Of a DNA stretch of 64,000 nt, positions 1-10,971 are shown piece by piece (within the stretch, counting starts at the first letter, position 1; every line of letters starts with the position of its first letter). The notes beneath the pieces are model-generated. The model made no database searches and was not told where the DNA came from. It worked only from the letters and a program-made list of their open reading frames with translations. The translations under genes and the position numbers were made by a program. Origin of the DNA: Closterium sp. Naga37s-1 (Eukaryota; Streptophyta; Zygnematophyceae; Desmidiales; Closteriaceae); assembly GCA_947471745.1 (NCBI GenBank), contig CANJKZ010000010.1:9049501-9113500 (forward strand). Reading direction: 5' to 3'.

Positions 1-1
1 G

Positions 2-448
2 CTGTTTCTTTGTGAGTGTCGCCAACCACAGGTGCACCGCGCTGTTGCATTGCCGGCACTAGGTGTGCGCACAGGCGAGGCGTCGGCCAAGTATGCACGT
101 GCAGCACCATCGCACCACGGCACGCATGTGTTCTCGTTCGTGGCATATGGGTCTGAGGCGCATGGGGGAAGCTATGGCCAGGTGGTTTTGCTAATGCGAG
201 CACGCAAGGCCGGTGACCGGCCTGGCTCACCGTTGCACGAGGTGGCTTATATAAAGCCTTGGAAGGAGTTCGGCGTGGACAACATCACAGGGTGTGTGAA
301 GCTGGAGGCAATCGGGGATCCCGAGGCATGTGTTGTTGTTCCGGTAGCACACCTTAGGCGTGTTGTGCACATTGTGAAGTCATTTGCCCGGCCAAGAACC
401 TGGTTGTTGAACAAGTGGGCCGAGGGGTTGCGACACGGGGGTGTTTGA
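2..448 (+). CDS. C-terminal fragment of a possible transposase-like protein (5' partial)
   Basis: The frame is open from base 2 to the stop at 446-448, so the gene begins outside the window. A CAG|G at the codon around 30 could also be a splice acceptor. Seen: a tail with GSYGQVVLLM, then a hydrophobic EVAYIKPW segment, DNITGCVKLE and VVVPVAHLRRVVHIV, ending close to LLNKW. From memory this order (G-x-V-x-LL, an aromatic/Trp stretch, a D-x-x-TG-C segment, then a hydrophobic R-V-V-H-x-V) resembles the C-terminal ends of large cut-and-paste transposases of the CACTA/KDZ type. No catalytic residues lie in the window, so this is a family guess. Its GC content differs from the copia elements further right. 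It could also be a host protein. Confidence 0.35.
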   Translation: MFLCECRQPQVHRAVALPALGVRTGEASAKYARAAPSHHGTHVFSFVAYGSEAHGGSYGQVVLLMRARKAGDRPGSPLHEVAYIKPWKEFGVDNITGCVKLEAIGDPEACVVVPVAHLRRVVHIVKSFARPRTWLLNKWAEGLRHGGV

Positions 449-1430
449 ATGGTGCCAACGATGTATGCGCTGGCTACCATTGTGTTGCGTTATGGAACCC
501 TGATTGCAGCTGGCGCATGATTGCATAGGAATAACATGAAATAGTTAGGAACTAAAGTGATGAGAGATGTGTGGGCATTCACATGTTCGCAAATTCCGAC
601 AGTTGCTGCCCCAGTTATTGGGTGGTCTCATTTGAAACTGTTGCTGCTTAAAATTCTAAATCGACGACAGCCCCATCTGGTTAGTTGTAATCACCACTTA
701 TGCTCCCTGTATGTATGCAAGTGAAACAAGATAGGCTATCTATAAAACACCATATTAGACTGATAAAGAAACCGTTGTGGAGTTCTCTTGTTATTTGTAT
801 CGAGAAAAGCATATCCCAGGTTTGGAATTCCCGTACGTCGCAGCCTCGGGAGAAGCATGATAGCGCCAAATTAAACAGCCAGTTTCGTTTCCCGCCAAAG
901 TTGGGGTAACCTCGGGGTACCCTCCCAAACTGTAAACTCATCCGATTGGTCGAATGTTCAGTTACGACGATGGGCGCTTAGTTTGGCGGTCGTTGCTGAC
1001 GTCGCCTGTGTTTTGGGGTGAGCTGTAGGTAGCACAGGGAGAGCTTGTGGGTCACCACGTGAGGGTGACCCCCAGGTATGCCTCATTCTGAAAGTGATTT
1101 CGGTTTTCTGAATTTGGGGAATGATCATATTGGGGCCTCGGAGTAGCAGAAAGATGGCCAACTTGGGGCCTCGTGATTCGCGACCCTACGAAGATGACCC
1201 GAAGCAACCCACAAGCCTAGGCAGCTAGGCCGAGCTCGCCAGGTCACCACCTGCTGGCTTGGGTTTGACGAATTTCGCTAGCACCCTGGTTCACGGGAGC
1301 AGCGATCGTCAGCCCATTCACAATGGGCAGTACAGATACTTCAGCGAAATAACCCAAAAATAAACATTTTAGCCCTAAATATTATCGCAGTGGTAAAAAA
1401 AATCAAGCTCAATCGGATGACATAAAATTG

Positions 1431-1484
1431 GGGAGGCATCAACCCTAAACACATGCGACAAGGTGTTTAGGGTCGATGCCTCCC
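1431..1484. repeat. Short hairpin, 22-bp arms
   Basis: Arms 1431-1452 and 1463-1484 are reverse complements with one mismatch, separated by 10 bases. The arm carries ACCCTAAACAC, and similar TGTTTAG ends recur in the foldback at 2539-2643. Confidence 0.75.
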
Positions 1485-2538
1485 TGACCGGATGCATGCT
1501 CGTAGGGGTTTATATTTTTTGCCAGCTTGTCCGTTCAGAAATCCGTCACATTGTGTGGTCAGGTCTGACGGAGCGCGTGGGTGAGATCCGAAATTGGTTA
1601 GAGACAGGTCCGGACCAGGCTCGACACATTGCGACACACGAGGCCCCAAGTTGGCTACATTCATAGAACTTAGGGGCCCCAATCTGATCATTTCCCTCTG
1701 AATTTTGGGATGCATCACAAAATAGCCCAAACTCTGGAGGAAAGGGAGGAGATTCTGCTGTCTGTCGCAAAGTGATAACAGCTATCACTGTGCCCTATTA
1801 GCGCAGTTCCGACAGCCTTAGCAGTGATCGTGGGGTCGAGGGTCGGACGTTTTTAGCGGCTGTTTTGGGATTGGGTGAGCTTTCTCTACTCGCGCACGTA
1901 TTGGCTATCATAGCAGCAGAATCTCCCAAAGGTGCGGCATCCATGCTGCCACGATGGATTTGGATGAGACTGCAGCATGTAGCGCTACAAAAGTTTGAAA
2001 GTGGAGCACCATGTTCGCCAGATGCACGCACATGATGCCCAAAAGGAGCTATGTGTGTTTTCCAGGACACGTTCTGTATTGTTCACAGGCCATGAGTGGC
2101 CTCAATATGGGGTTTCACCCAGAAGTGCTTGGGTTGGTTTTCACAAGCCACCGAGCCAAACGTGTACAGGTTTGGTTCGGTGGTTTTGTGGCTGGGGTTT
2201 GGTTTCTGTCATAGCTGACCCCCTGCCCGGGGCACTATGAAAGACGGCAAAGAAACCTTTCGGACAAAGATATTGTTGAATGAGTCGCCCTGAAGAATGT
2301 GGTAACTATTTTCTATACCAAGTTTTTAGATGTACCACGACAAATGGGATGAGGATTTTGTTGCGATCACTCACGGCAATATCACGAATAATTTTGCGAT
2401 ACAATTGCTTGGCTTGGGTTCCACTGCACTTCGTTCAAGTCCGAGGACTTGGGAACTGTATAGGGGGCAGTGTGCTTAATCCTAAACCACATCGGGCTTG
2501 TGTTTTAGAGTTGAACCGGGAGTTTTTGGGTTGATCCT

Positions 2539-2643
2539 GGTGTTTAGTGATCCGTCACGAAAACGCATCCTATTACGCGTAGCTTTTAGTTGGATGCATG
2601 CGGAAACTGGATGCACTTATGTGACGGATCAACTCTAAACACC
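2539..2643. repeat. Foldback element with about 20-bp terminal inverted repeats
   Basis: The left arm 2539-2558 (GGTGTTTAGTGATCCGTCAC) is matched by the right arm 2621-2643, which carries a 3-base insertion. The inner part has GCATCC/GGATGC pairs. It has the size and form of a small MITE-like foldback, but no target duplication was established. Confidence 0.55.
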
Positions 2644-2701
2644 CGTCTAATGAAAATGCATCCAATTTTCGTGATTGAAAATGCGGTCATGCGGATTTTT
2701 T

Positions 2702-2774
2702 CGGACCAAACGACACTATCGGTAACGAAAATGCATCCATTTTTCTGCCCCGACCAATAGTGTCGTTTGGTCCG
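2702..2774. repeat. Foldback with 18-bp perfect inverted repeats
   Basis: 2702-2719 (CGGACCAAACGACACTAT) is the exact reverse complement of 2757-2774. A third, partial copy of the arm (GTGTCGTTTGGTCC) lies near 2836, so the arm recurs within 100 bp. It may be a MITE terminus. Confidence 0.65.
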
Positions 2775-3294
2775 TTAGAGGCCGGTAGTACTGTAACAAG
2801 ACACCACAACCAAGCCGGTGTACAGTACCACAGTTGTGTCGTTTGGTCCACCTGACCGAACGAACCTGCGCAACATAGACGGACAAAACACTTCAAGATT
2901 CGAGAACATTCACTCATCGTGTCTTCAACACTTGCTGATCGGTTTGGACATGGTCCACCACACACCACACGCATCGCAGCTGTACATACGTTTTCTTATA
3001 TCCACGTGTTTGCACGTGTGGATGTCGGCGCGGGCATGGTCCGGTAAGAGCTTGACACACAAACTCACTAAAACCCGCACACATGCAGTACTGTCTGCAG
3101 CTTAATACTTTGACACGGAGCAATATCTGTACCTTAATCACAAGCTGCATCCATTAAAATCACAAATAACCCGGAGGGGCCAAAATTTGGTACTCATTGT
3201 TTCACATTGCCAGAATGGCTTAGATTATTAAACCTCTCATGAAATGGCCACCAACCACACGTACCGTATCCTGATTACACACCAGGGCTAATTT

Positions 3295-3403
3295 TGTTAA
3301 GAACGGAATGGTGATGTTCACTAAGGTTGGTTGGGGTACATAAACCTAACCCTAACTGTTGTACCCCATATGACACACATCACTAAGACTATAACATCTG
3401 ACA
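3295..3403 (-). repeat. 3' LTR of element B
   Basis: On the plus strand it runs TGTTAAGAACGG to CATCTGACA, 109 bp. It pairs with 34886-34994. Confidence 0.9.
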
Positions 3404-3635
3404 CACCCCCATAGCCTAAGTGAGGGGTCTCAAGCAAAACCAACAACGTACGGTCACAAGACCTGTCACAAAGCAACAAAGCTCAGGGTGGATCACAATG
3501 TCACCACACACTCTGAGCACAAGCAAAAGAGCCACAAGGCCAGCTCAAGAGTTCACAGATGTATATATGAAGCAAACAAACAAAGCAAGCAGAGAACTCA
3601 AGACTAAGCAAGGCGAGAACCTGTGTCAACGAGCC
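3404..3635 (-). other. 3' noncoding module and polypurine tract of element B
   Basis: Read on the minus strand it ends in a CTATGGGGGTG-type purine tract that abuts the 3' LTR. Upstream are the GTGATCCACCCTGAGC and CTGGCCTTGTGGC blocks that recur at the same place in El1, El2, El3, El4 and D. No coding potential. Confidence 0.75.
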
Positions 3636-6600
3636 CTAACTGCACACAACACCTCTTGGTGGTCGCTTCACCCTTAAGATCCACATGCCATCGACTACGT
3701 TCACTCCAGGGGGGGGAACCTCGTCGACGTAGGTGCCTGTGGATCTGTAGGAGGCCATCTCTGAGTCCATGGCAGCTCTCCACTGAGAGGCCCAAGGCCT
3801 TGACACTGCCTCAGCGTAAGTGCGAAGAGTAGGTATGTCAAGGGCGTCGGGGTCTCCCTCAGGGGCGAGCAGCATGGCACAGAGATGAGGGGAAGCGGCT
3901 GCCAAGAACTCTAGCTCCGACTGCCTGTCCTCTAGGGCGTCACAGCTAAGGGCAGACTCACCCCCGACGGCCAGAGGACTGGTAAGAGGAGCAGCCACGA
4001 GACACGTGGCGTAGTCAAGGCGGTGAGCAGTGGCGAACTTAGTGACGGCGACAGTAAGGGCGGAGACAGAGGACAGAGAGGTACGAGGGTCCGTAACAAG
4101 AGAGCCGAGAACACGAGAGAGAATAGGTTGGTATGTGTGGTAGTAGTCAGTGACAGGAGTAGAGAGGGAAGCAGTGAAGGCCGACTCAGGAGGAGAAGGA
4201 AGCACCGAGTGAGACGAACGAGGCGGACTAGAACGAAACAGGACAGTACGAAGGTCAGTGAAGGGCATAGGGGACGACGGACGAGCACGAGGAGAGGGAC
4301 GAGAAGGCCAAGCATGAGAAAGAGGAGGGGACAACAGAGGCAGAGAAGGAGTGAAAACAGCTGGGGAGGGGTCAAGAGGAGGAAACGTGGGACCGTAGAC
4401 AGGAGGAGAGGGAGAGGAGGGAGGAGAGGGAGAGGGGAGACCGAGGGCCCGAAGGCCAGAGACAGGAGGCGGAGGTGGCGGCTGCTGCTGCTGCTGCTGC
4501 TGCGGCGGCGGCTGCTGCAGCTGCTCCTGCTGTGGCGGCTGCTGCTGCTGCTCCTGATGCGGCTCCTCCTGTTGCGGCTGCTCCTCCAGCTGCGGCTCCT
4601 GCTGCTGCTCCTGCTGCTGCGGCTGTCGCTGCGGCTGCTGCTCCTGCTCCGGCTGCAACCACTGCTCCTGCTGCTGCTCCTCCAGCCGCTGTAGCTCCAG
4701 CTGCTGCCGCTCCAACTCTCGCTCCTCTCTCACCAACTCCAGCTGCTCCTCACGGGCACGGCGAACACGGGCCTGGTGCCGGGTCGGGTAGGGGTGGGGG
4801 GGAGGAGTAGTGTCCGGGGCGGTGGTAGCTCCAGGACCACTCTCCAAAGCACCAGTCGCACCACCCCCAGAGCCAGCACCACCAGCAGCAACACGACCAG
4901 TCCCAGACTCTCCAGGTCCCGCAGTGGGTGCACCCGCACCCCCAGTCGTAGCACCCCCAGGGACAGCTCGACCAACACCAGCTCCCCGAACACGAGAACC
5001 TCCTGCAGACACGAGCTCAGCCCCAACTCCAACACCTCCAGAGGTAGCACCCCCAAGGTCCTCGACACGAGCACCTGCTCCCGCAGGGTCTGCAGTAGGC
5101 TGGGAGGAGGACTGTGGGGAAGGGGATGGTACCTGAGGGGCGACCGAGGGGGGGGGGGCTGCACCGGAGGGGCAGGAGGGGGGGCGGGAGTCAGGAAGAG
5201 AGGGGGAGGAGGAACCGAAAGACCTTGACAAGGGTACCGGGTGTAGTAGAGGACGGACTCGACAAAACGAATGTCGCGGGAGTCAAAGAACCTGTGAAGG
5301 GGAGGGTGGTAAAAGGTGAAGCCAGAGGAGCCCTCGGGGAAACCAAGGAAGACACAGGGAAGGGCGCGAGGGGAGAGCTTATCCGCGGAGGTGTCGCGAA
5401 CAAGCGCCAAGCAGCCCAAGACACGAAAACGCGACGCAGCATCAGGGGACCCGGTCCAAAGACTGGTCGGTGAAGCCTCTGGCCGAGAGACACGTGGCCA
5501 GAGGTTCAGCTGGTGAGCGGTGTACCGAACCGCGTATGGCCACAAAAAATAGGGCGCACGGGCGTGAATCATGGAGGTGCGTGCAATCTCCATGACCAAG
5601 CCTATGCGGCGCTCAGCAACCCCATTCTGCTGTGGGGACTCTGGAAGCGTCCAGGACTGACGAATGCCCTGCTCGCGACAGTATCCAGCGAGAATGCCGG
5701 AGCGAAACTCACCCCCACGGTCGAAGTGAAGACAGCTGACACGACGACCACGGATGTCCGCAGTGGTAAGTAACCACCGGATCAGCATAGAAGTCACCTC
5801 AGACTTCTTCGCCAGGGGGAACACTGTGGTGTAGCGAGAGTAGTCGTCAACGACCACCAGAAAGAAACTCTCTCGCTCAGGGCCAGGGCGAGGGGCGGGG
5901 CCCCAGACGCCCAAGTAGAGAGTCTCAAAGGGCTCAGTGGCCGGACGAAGGGAGGAGGAGTGAGGGGTGGCGCGCAGCCGACCCTCGACGCAGGGACCGC
6001 AAGGTGGTGCAAGCGAAGGCGGCAGCGACGGCGAGACTCGCGGGAGGCCTAAGACAAGACGCTGACTAGACATAGCGCGCAGGCGAGGAATGGACGGGTG
6101 CCCCATCCGGTGGTGCCATAGAACGGTGGGGTGGGCAAGTGACCGGCAAGAGCAAGACGCAGCAACTAGACCAGACACCGGAACCTGACCAGACACAGCT
6201 ACCTGGTGAGAAGCGGCAACCTGGTGAGAGGGGGGGACCTGACGGGGGGCAGTGACAGTGGTCGGGGGCAGTAGCTGCTGCTGCTGCCGCGGCTGCTGCT
6301 GCTGTTGCTGCTGCCGAGGCCGAGTGTGAAGTGTGTAGAGACCAGAGCCCGGCTCAGCGGTAAAGGTGGCCAGAGGTGCGTACGTGTCCCCATCAACACA
6401 AACCGCAGTCTCGCCAGAAGGCTCAATCCACACACCCACGTGCTGACTCACGAGCGGCCTCACGCCCACCAAGTTCCTCAAGAATGAGGGGACGTGGAAG
6501 CCGGTCAGAGAACCGGAGGGAACAGCCGGGCACGGAAGCGTAGTAGTGTAGCGAGCAGTGACTGGTCCCGAAGTGGGATCACCCAGTGCCACAGAGACCA

Positions 6601-7357
6601 GCGTAGGAAGCGGAGTAAGCGTCGTGTGTTTGCGGAAAAAACAGTGCGAAGCTCCGGAGTCTAGAGTGAAAGATAGCGAAGTGTCCTCTGGAGCAACTCC
6701 TGGACTAGTGTCTACACAAGTACCTACGCTAGCCACAGGCACCTCAGCAACACTAGCACCTAAGCTAACAACACTCGAGTAAACAGAGTCAGAAGCACTA
6801 GAATCAACAACAGCATACATAGCATGAGGAGTTCCTAAGAGATCAAGCAACTGAGAAGCCGACATGCCCCACAGAGCGGGGCCGTACGACTGAACAAGGG
6901 GAAGCCAGACAGGGGTAGGGCCGTCAACGATGTAGACCACACGAAGTGTGTCAGTGAGCTGAGCAAAGCACTGACCCGGTGGGTGGGTGCGGCCACAGGG
7001 GAGGCCTCGGCGAGCACTTGTCTGAACGAGGTAGGTGTAGGGAGGGTGGACAGCGCCACGCGACAGCTGACGCGGTCCTGACCCCTGCCCCGGAGCTTGC
7101 TGCTGCCGCTGCTACTGCTGTGGCTGCTGCGAGAGGAGGGGTTGCTGCTGCTGCTGCTGCCGCTGAGTCAGGTACCAAGCCGCCACTCCAGCACCTGCAG
7201 CTGGTGGACCAGCAGGTGCCTGACGAACCCGAGCGTCACCTCCACCAGCTGCAGTAGAGGAGCCACTAGCCGCTGCACGAGGCGCTCCTCTAGCCTCTGT
7301 ACTGCCGCCGCCGCCGCTCGCCATGCCACCTCCGCTGCCTCCGCCGCCTCCGCCCGC
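3636..7357 (-). pseudogene. Copia Gag C-terminus/PR/IN of element B, RT deleted
   Basis: Read from 7357 downwards: the Gly-rich end of Gag; a Cys/His cluster whose first Cys is Tyr (about 7040); protease FTLDSGASHCFF; integrase with HHRMGHPS and CxxC zinc residues, then an IN core with a D(35)E-type QQNGVAERR block; and a long Pro/Ser and Gln-rich linker. The usual catalytic aspartates of IN look altered (LGVWGP where DVWGP is normal; HFDRGGEF for HSDRGGEF). Two frames (4730-6940 and 3636-5231) overlap: the frame breaks near 5150 at a run of Cs on the coding strand. The coding region stops just after the RT start (VDGMWILRVKRPP), so RT and RNase H are missing. Upstream Gag was cut off by the G1 insertion. 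Confidence 0.85.
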
Positions 7358-7361
7358 ACCC

Positions 7362-7763
7362 TGTCACCGAATAGATTGTTGTTTGCAATATATTCTGTTA
7401 CTCGCTAGTGTAGGTGTAGTAGGGTTAATCGAAGTACTGTAGAAGGTGAGTTTGGTGAGTGGGTAGTGACGCGAAGTGGTGACCAAGGGACTTGCGAGGC
7501 GCAGGGTGGGACAAATTCAAGGGCGAGCCCTGGGCAATCCGAAGGGCCAATCTGAAGCCTAGCGGGCGGAGCCCAATGTGACTTACGGGAAACTGCACGG
7601 CACGGGGTAGAGACTCAAATAGGCTAGGAACTCACTGCTTAGTTCGTTCTCTTGTTTGTTTGCTCGTAATAGTGGATATAGGTTGCCATTTGATAGCTAA
7701 CTCCAGCTTAGGCGACTAAGCCACTGTGGGCAGCCATACGTGGGGGAGGCAGAATCTCTCACA
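7362..7763 (+). repeat. 5' LTR of G1
   Basis: Runs TGTCACCGAATAG to GAATCTCTCACA, 402 bp. It has about 7 substitutions against 26063-26464. Confidence 0.85.
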
Positions 7764-8085
7764 AACAAGAGAACCAAGATCGGGCAGAATGGACTGCCAT
7801 GAGCTGCAGTGGCAGCAGACGTACTCGCGTCGGGAGTTACCACCGCCGCGAAGGATGCGCTCAAAGGAGCGGGGAAGATCGCCAGGTCGCTCGCCTAGGA
7901 GAGAGGCGGATCGGGTGGATCGGATGGCAACCAGCGACGGACGGCGCGGCGAAGGCGAGCTCGGTCTGTAGACGAGATCGGCGCCAGGACCCCAGCCGTC
8001 GAGGAGCGATCCCTGGAATCTGGCAAGAGGCCAGCGGGGCGCGGGAGTAAGGCGTCAGGAGGATGCCGACGAGACGGACTCGCTG
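7764..8085 (+). other. G1 leader
   Basis: Untranslated stretch between 5' LTR and gag. It begins AACAAGAGAACCAAG; no initiator Met-tRNA primer site is visible, so the primer is unidentified. Confidence 0.5.
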
Positions 8086-9862
8086 ATGTCGGCAAACGAG
8101 GCCGACGGCGAGGAGACGGCGGAAGATGATCCAAGGAACGCGGGAGCAGATCGCTCGCCGGACGACATGCGCGAGGGAGGCGAGATGCACCGCGGAGAGA
8201 AACGCGAAGAGTGCGGAAAGGCGACGGGATCGAGTCGCTCGACAGACGAAGTGCGCGGTAATGGCGCGAGGCGCTGCGGGAGCGCAGATGCAGACGGATC
8301 GGACGGTGAAATGCGCGAGAATGGCGCGAGGCGCTGCGGGAGCGCAGATGCAGACGGATCGGACGGTGAATTGCGCGGGAATGGCGCGAGGCGCTGCGGG
8401 AGCGCAGATGCAGACGGATCGGACGGTGAAATGCGCGGGATTGGCGCGAGGCACCGCGGGGAAGCGGATGCGGAGCGTTCTGCTGACGAAAGGCACGGGA
8501 GTGGCGCGAGGCGCCAGGGGAGCAGCGCGGATGCAGATCGCGCGCCAGGGGAGGTGCGCGGGAGCGCGAGGCACCAGGGGAGCAGCGCGGATGCAGATCG
8601 CGCGTCAGGGGAGGTGCGCGGGAGTGGCGCGAGGCGCCGCAAGAGCAAGGAGAATGACCGCGCGACAGGGCGCATGCGTGGGGAAGACGGATCGCCGGAG
8701 CCACAGCCAGAAAATGAGAGGATGAGGCGTATGGTGATGGGAGCTCGGCGATCGCCAGAGCCGTGGGACGAAGAAAAGGAGAAGCTGAAATGGAGAGAGG
8801 AGGAGCAATACAGAAGGGGTGAGAGGTCGCCTGAAGGGGGGACAGAAGGGGTAAGGGAGGAACATGAGCATGGGCTGGATTGGTGCCAACGGGGTAAGAA
8901 GGAGAAGGGATCAAACTTTGAAGGAAGAGAGGGGTACAGGGGAAGGCAAGAAGGGCGTCAAAAACCTGGTGCAGGAGTAAGGGAGAAGCAGGACCTAAGC
9001 GGACAGAGGAAGAGAGGTGACAAGCAGCACATGCGACGGGAGGAGATGCACGAGTATGAAGCAGAGAGCGGGGAAGAGGAAGAGAGTGATAGGCGGGCAC
9101 GCCATGGAGCGGGACAAAGGGAAGAATGCTGGGAAGAATATTTCACTGGAAGGAGAGAGGGGCAGAGGAGAAGGCAGGAAGAACGGAGAGAGTTTCCTGA
9201 GAGAGAGGACCGGCAGCAGCGGGAAAGGAGGAAGCGAGAAAGGCAATTTCAGGAATATTCGCCTGAGAGGAGGGAAAGGCGATGGGGGAAAGCAGGCGGG
9301 GAAAGAGAGGCTTACGAGGAGGAGCGGAGAAGGAGTCCGAGTCCGAGAGGCCTTAGGAGGCCACGGGTGGCAGGAAAAGGATCCAGCGAAGCCAGAGTTG
9401 CTAGAGAAGGAATATACAGGGTCTTATATGGAACAAGCACAGGCAGCAGGGGAATGAGGGAGCACAGAGGAGAATTCAGCCGCGCAGAGCGAGGAGCAAC
9501 GGGAACCTGGGACTCAGGGAGATGGGGCACGCAGGCGCCACCACAAGTAGAGGTGCCTGTGCGCTTCACGGGGAATGAAGGGACAAGCACTACCCTGAAG
9601 AATTATCTGATGCAGATTGGGAATGTCAAGTACAGGTCTGATCGGAGTGGGATGGACCCCATCGACTTCTTTTTGAGGCTGCCGAACACTTTGGGTGGGG
9701 AAGCAGAAACATTGTATCGTATGAAGATGCAAGAGTGGCTGAGGAGGGCCGAGGAGGATGGGGACGACCCTACGTCACTGTTCCTGGAGCGGCTGCGCAA
9801 GCAATTCCCAGGACATACGGCAGAGCGAATTAGGGAGTTTCAGGACTTCAAACGCAGGGAGG
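8086..9862 (+). CDS. G1 Gag, N-terminal part (interrupted by El1)
   Basis: Starts ATG 8086. The first 200 codons are highly charged and repetitive: a 60-bp unit (core GARRCGSADADGSDGE) repeats about 3.5 times between 8251 and 8460, followed by shorter related units rich in Arg, Asp and Glu. A long Arg/Glu-rich region (coiled-coil-like, roughly 8700-9400) leads into a retrotransposon gag domain near 9540 (PVRFTGNEG, then DPIDFFLRLP and FLERLRKQFPGHTAERIREFQDF). The frame is cut by the GGAGG duplication at 9858-9862. The second half resumes at 23686 in phase (1 + 2 bases), giving a 1343-codon ORF without stops. The apparent end at 9966 is read-through into the El1 LTR. Confidence 0.8.
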
Positions 9863-9990
9863 TGTCAGACTTATATGACTTAGCCTGTGTAGGCTATAGT
9901 GGGGTAGCACATATGGGGTACAACACATTTCTAGGGTTTGTACTTGTACCCAACCCTTTCCTCTAGTAAATCATTCCTCATTTCTTAACA
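9863..9990 (+). repeat. 5' LTR of El1
   Basis: TGTCAGACTTATATG to TTTCTTAACA; identical to 23553-23680. Confidence 0.92.
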
Positions 9991-10003
9991 TGGTATAGAG
10001 CAG
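9991..10003 (+). promoter_or_regulatory. Primer-binding site of El1
   Basis: TGGTATAGAGCAG directly follows the LTR. It matches the complement of initiator Met-tRNA (TGGTATCAGAGC) except that one C is missing. The same variant is used by El2, El3 and El4. Confidence 0.8.
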
Positions 10004-10021
10004 GTTCCCTAGTGGGAACGC

Positions 10022-10971
10022 TTCTCAGGGCCCACCACTGAAATCAACTTTTTTTTTTTCTGACCGGAGCGCGAGTCGCCCCTGCCCGAGGCGCGCCCCG
10101 TTGGCCGCCCTCACGTCGCGTCCCCTGCCCTTAGTGGCCTGTCGCGCCCTCCTAGAGGCCCCTCTCACAGCCCCTCGCGCCACCCTTAGCGGCCCCGTCG
10201 CCACCCCTTACGGCCTCGTCGCCGTCCTTTGCGGCCCCGTCGCCGCCCCTCTAGGCCCCTCGCGGCCCCTTCGCGGCCCCGTCGCCGCCACTAGCGGCCC
10301 CGTCGCCGCCCTTCGAGGCCCCTCGCGGTCCCTTTGCGGCCCCGTCGCCGCCCCTAGCGGCCCCGTCGCCGCCCCTATCGGCCCCGTCGCCGCCCCTAGC
10401 GGCCCCGTCGCCGCCCTTCGAGGCCCCTCGCGGCCCCTTTGCGGCCCCGTCGCCGCCCCTAGCGGCCCCGTCGCCGCCCCTATCGGCCCCGTCGCCGCCC
10501 CTAGCGGCCCCGTTGCCGCCCCTAGCGGCCCCGTCGCCGCCCCTAGCGGCCCCGTCGCCGCCCTTCGCGGCCCCGTAGCCGCCCCTAGCGGCCCCGTCGC
10601 CGCCCTTCGCGGCCCCGTCGCCGCCCTTCGCGGCCCCGTCGCCGCCTCTAGCGGCCCCGTCGCCGCCCTTCACGGCCCCTTCAGCCGCCAAGCAGCCGAG
10701 CCGCCGAGCTACCGAGCCGCCGAGCCGCCGAGCCGCCGAACCGCCGAGCCGCCGAGCTACCGAGCTACCGAACCGCCGAGCCGCCGAGCCGCCCAGCAGC
10801 CGAGCCGCCGAGCCACCGAGCCGAGCCACCGAGCCGCCGAGGCCGCCGTCGAGCCGCCACTACCGAGCCGCTGCCGCCGAGCCGCCGTCGAGCTGCTACT
10901 GTTCCTACCGGCGCGCCCCGGCCCTACCCACCCGGACTGGTGAGAGCACTCCCTTCTAGACCACTGCTGTC
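10022..10971 (+). repeat. El1 leader with GC-rich minisatellite
   Basis: From about 10190 to 10680 a unit of roughly 21 bp (GGCCCCGTCGCCGCCCCTAGC) is repeated more than 20 times with variants, then (GAGCCGCC)-type repeats to about 10880. An open frame spans it (10101-10943), but its proline/alanine repeats look like a by-product of composition. The polyprotein ATG follows at 10972. Confidence 0.8.

Larger units (their letters stand above)
449..3289. other. Gene-poor host DNA with small foldback repeats
   Basis: I see no ORF with recognisable domains. The segment is AT-richer than the elements and holds three short inverted repeats, annotated separately. It ends at the AATTT target duplication (3290-3294) of element B and resumes at 35000. 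Confidence 0.5.

Noticed and set aside
1441..1470. Telomere-like CCCTAAA
   Set aside because: Only single units, part of a hairpin; no tandem array.
7362..7763. Solo LTR insertions to explain the G1 ends
   Set aside because: A gag frame in the same direction lies between the two LTRs and joins across El1, so they are a pair.
10101..10943. 280-codon proline/alanine-rich frame before El1 gag
   Set aside because: Pure minisatellite; the equivalent leaders in El2, B, D and El3/El4 have no matching protein.
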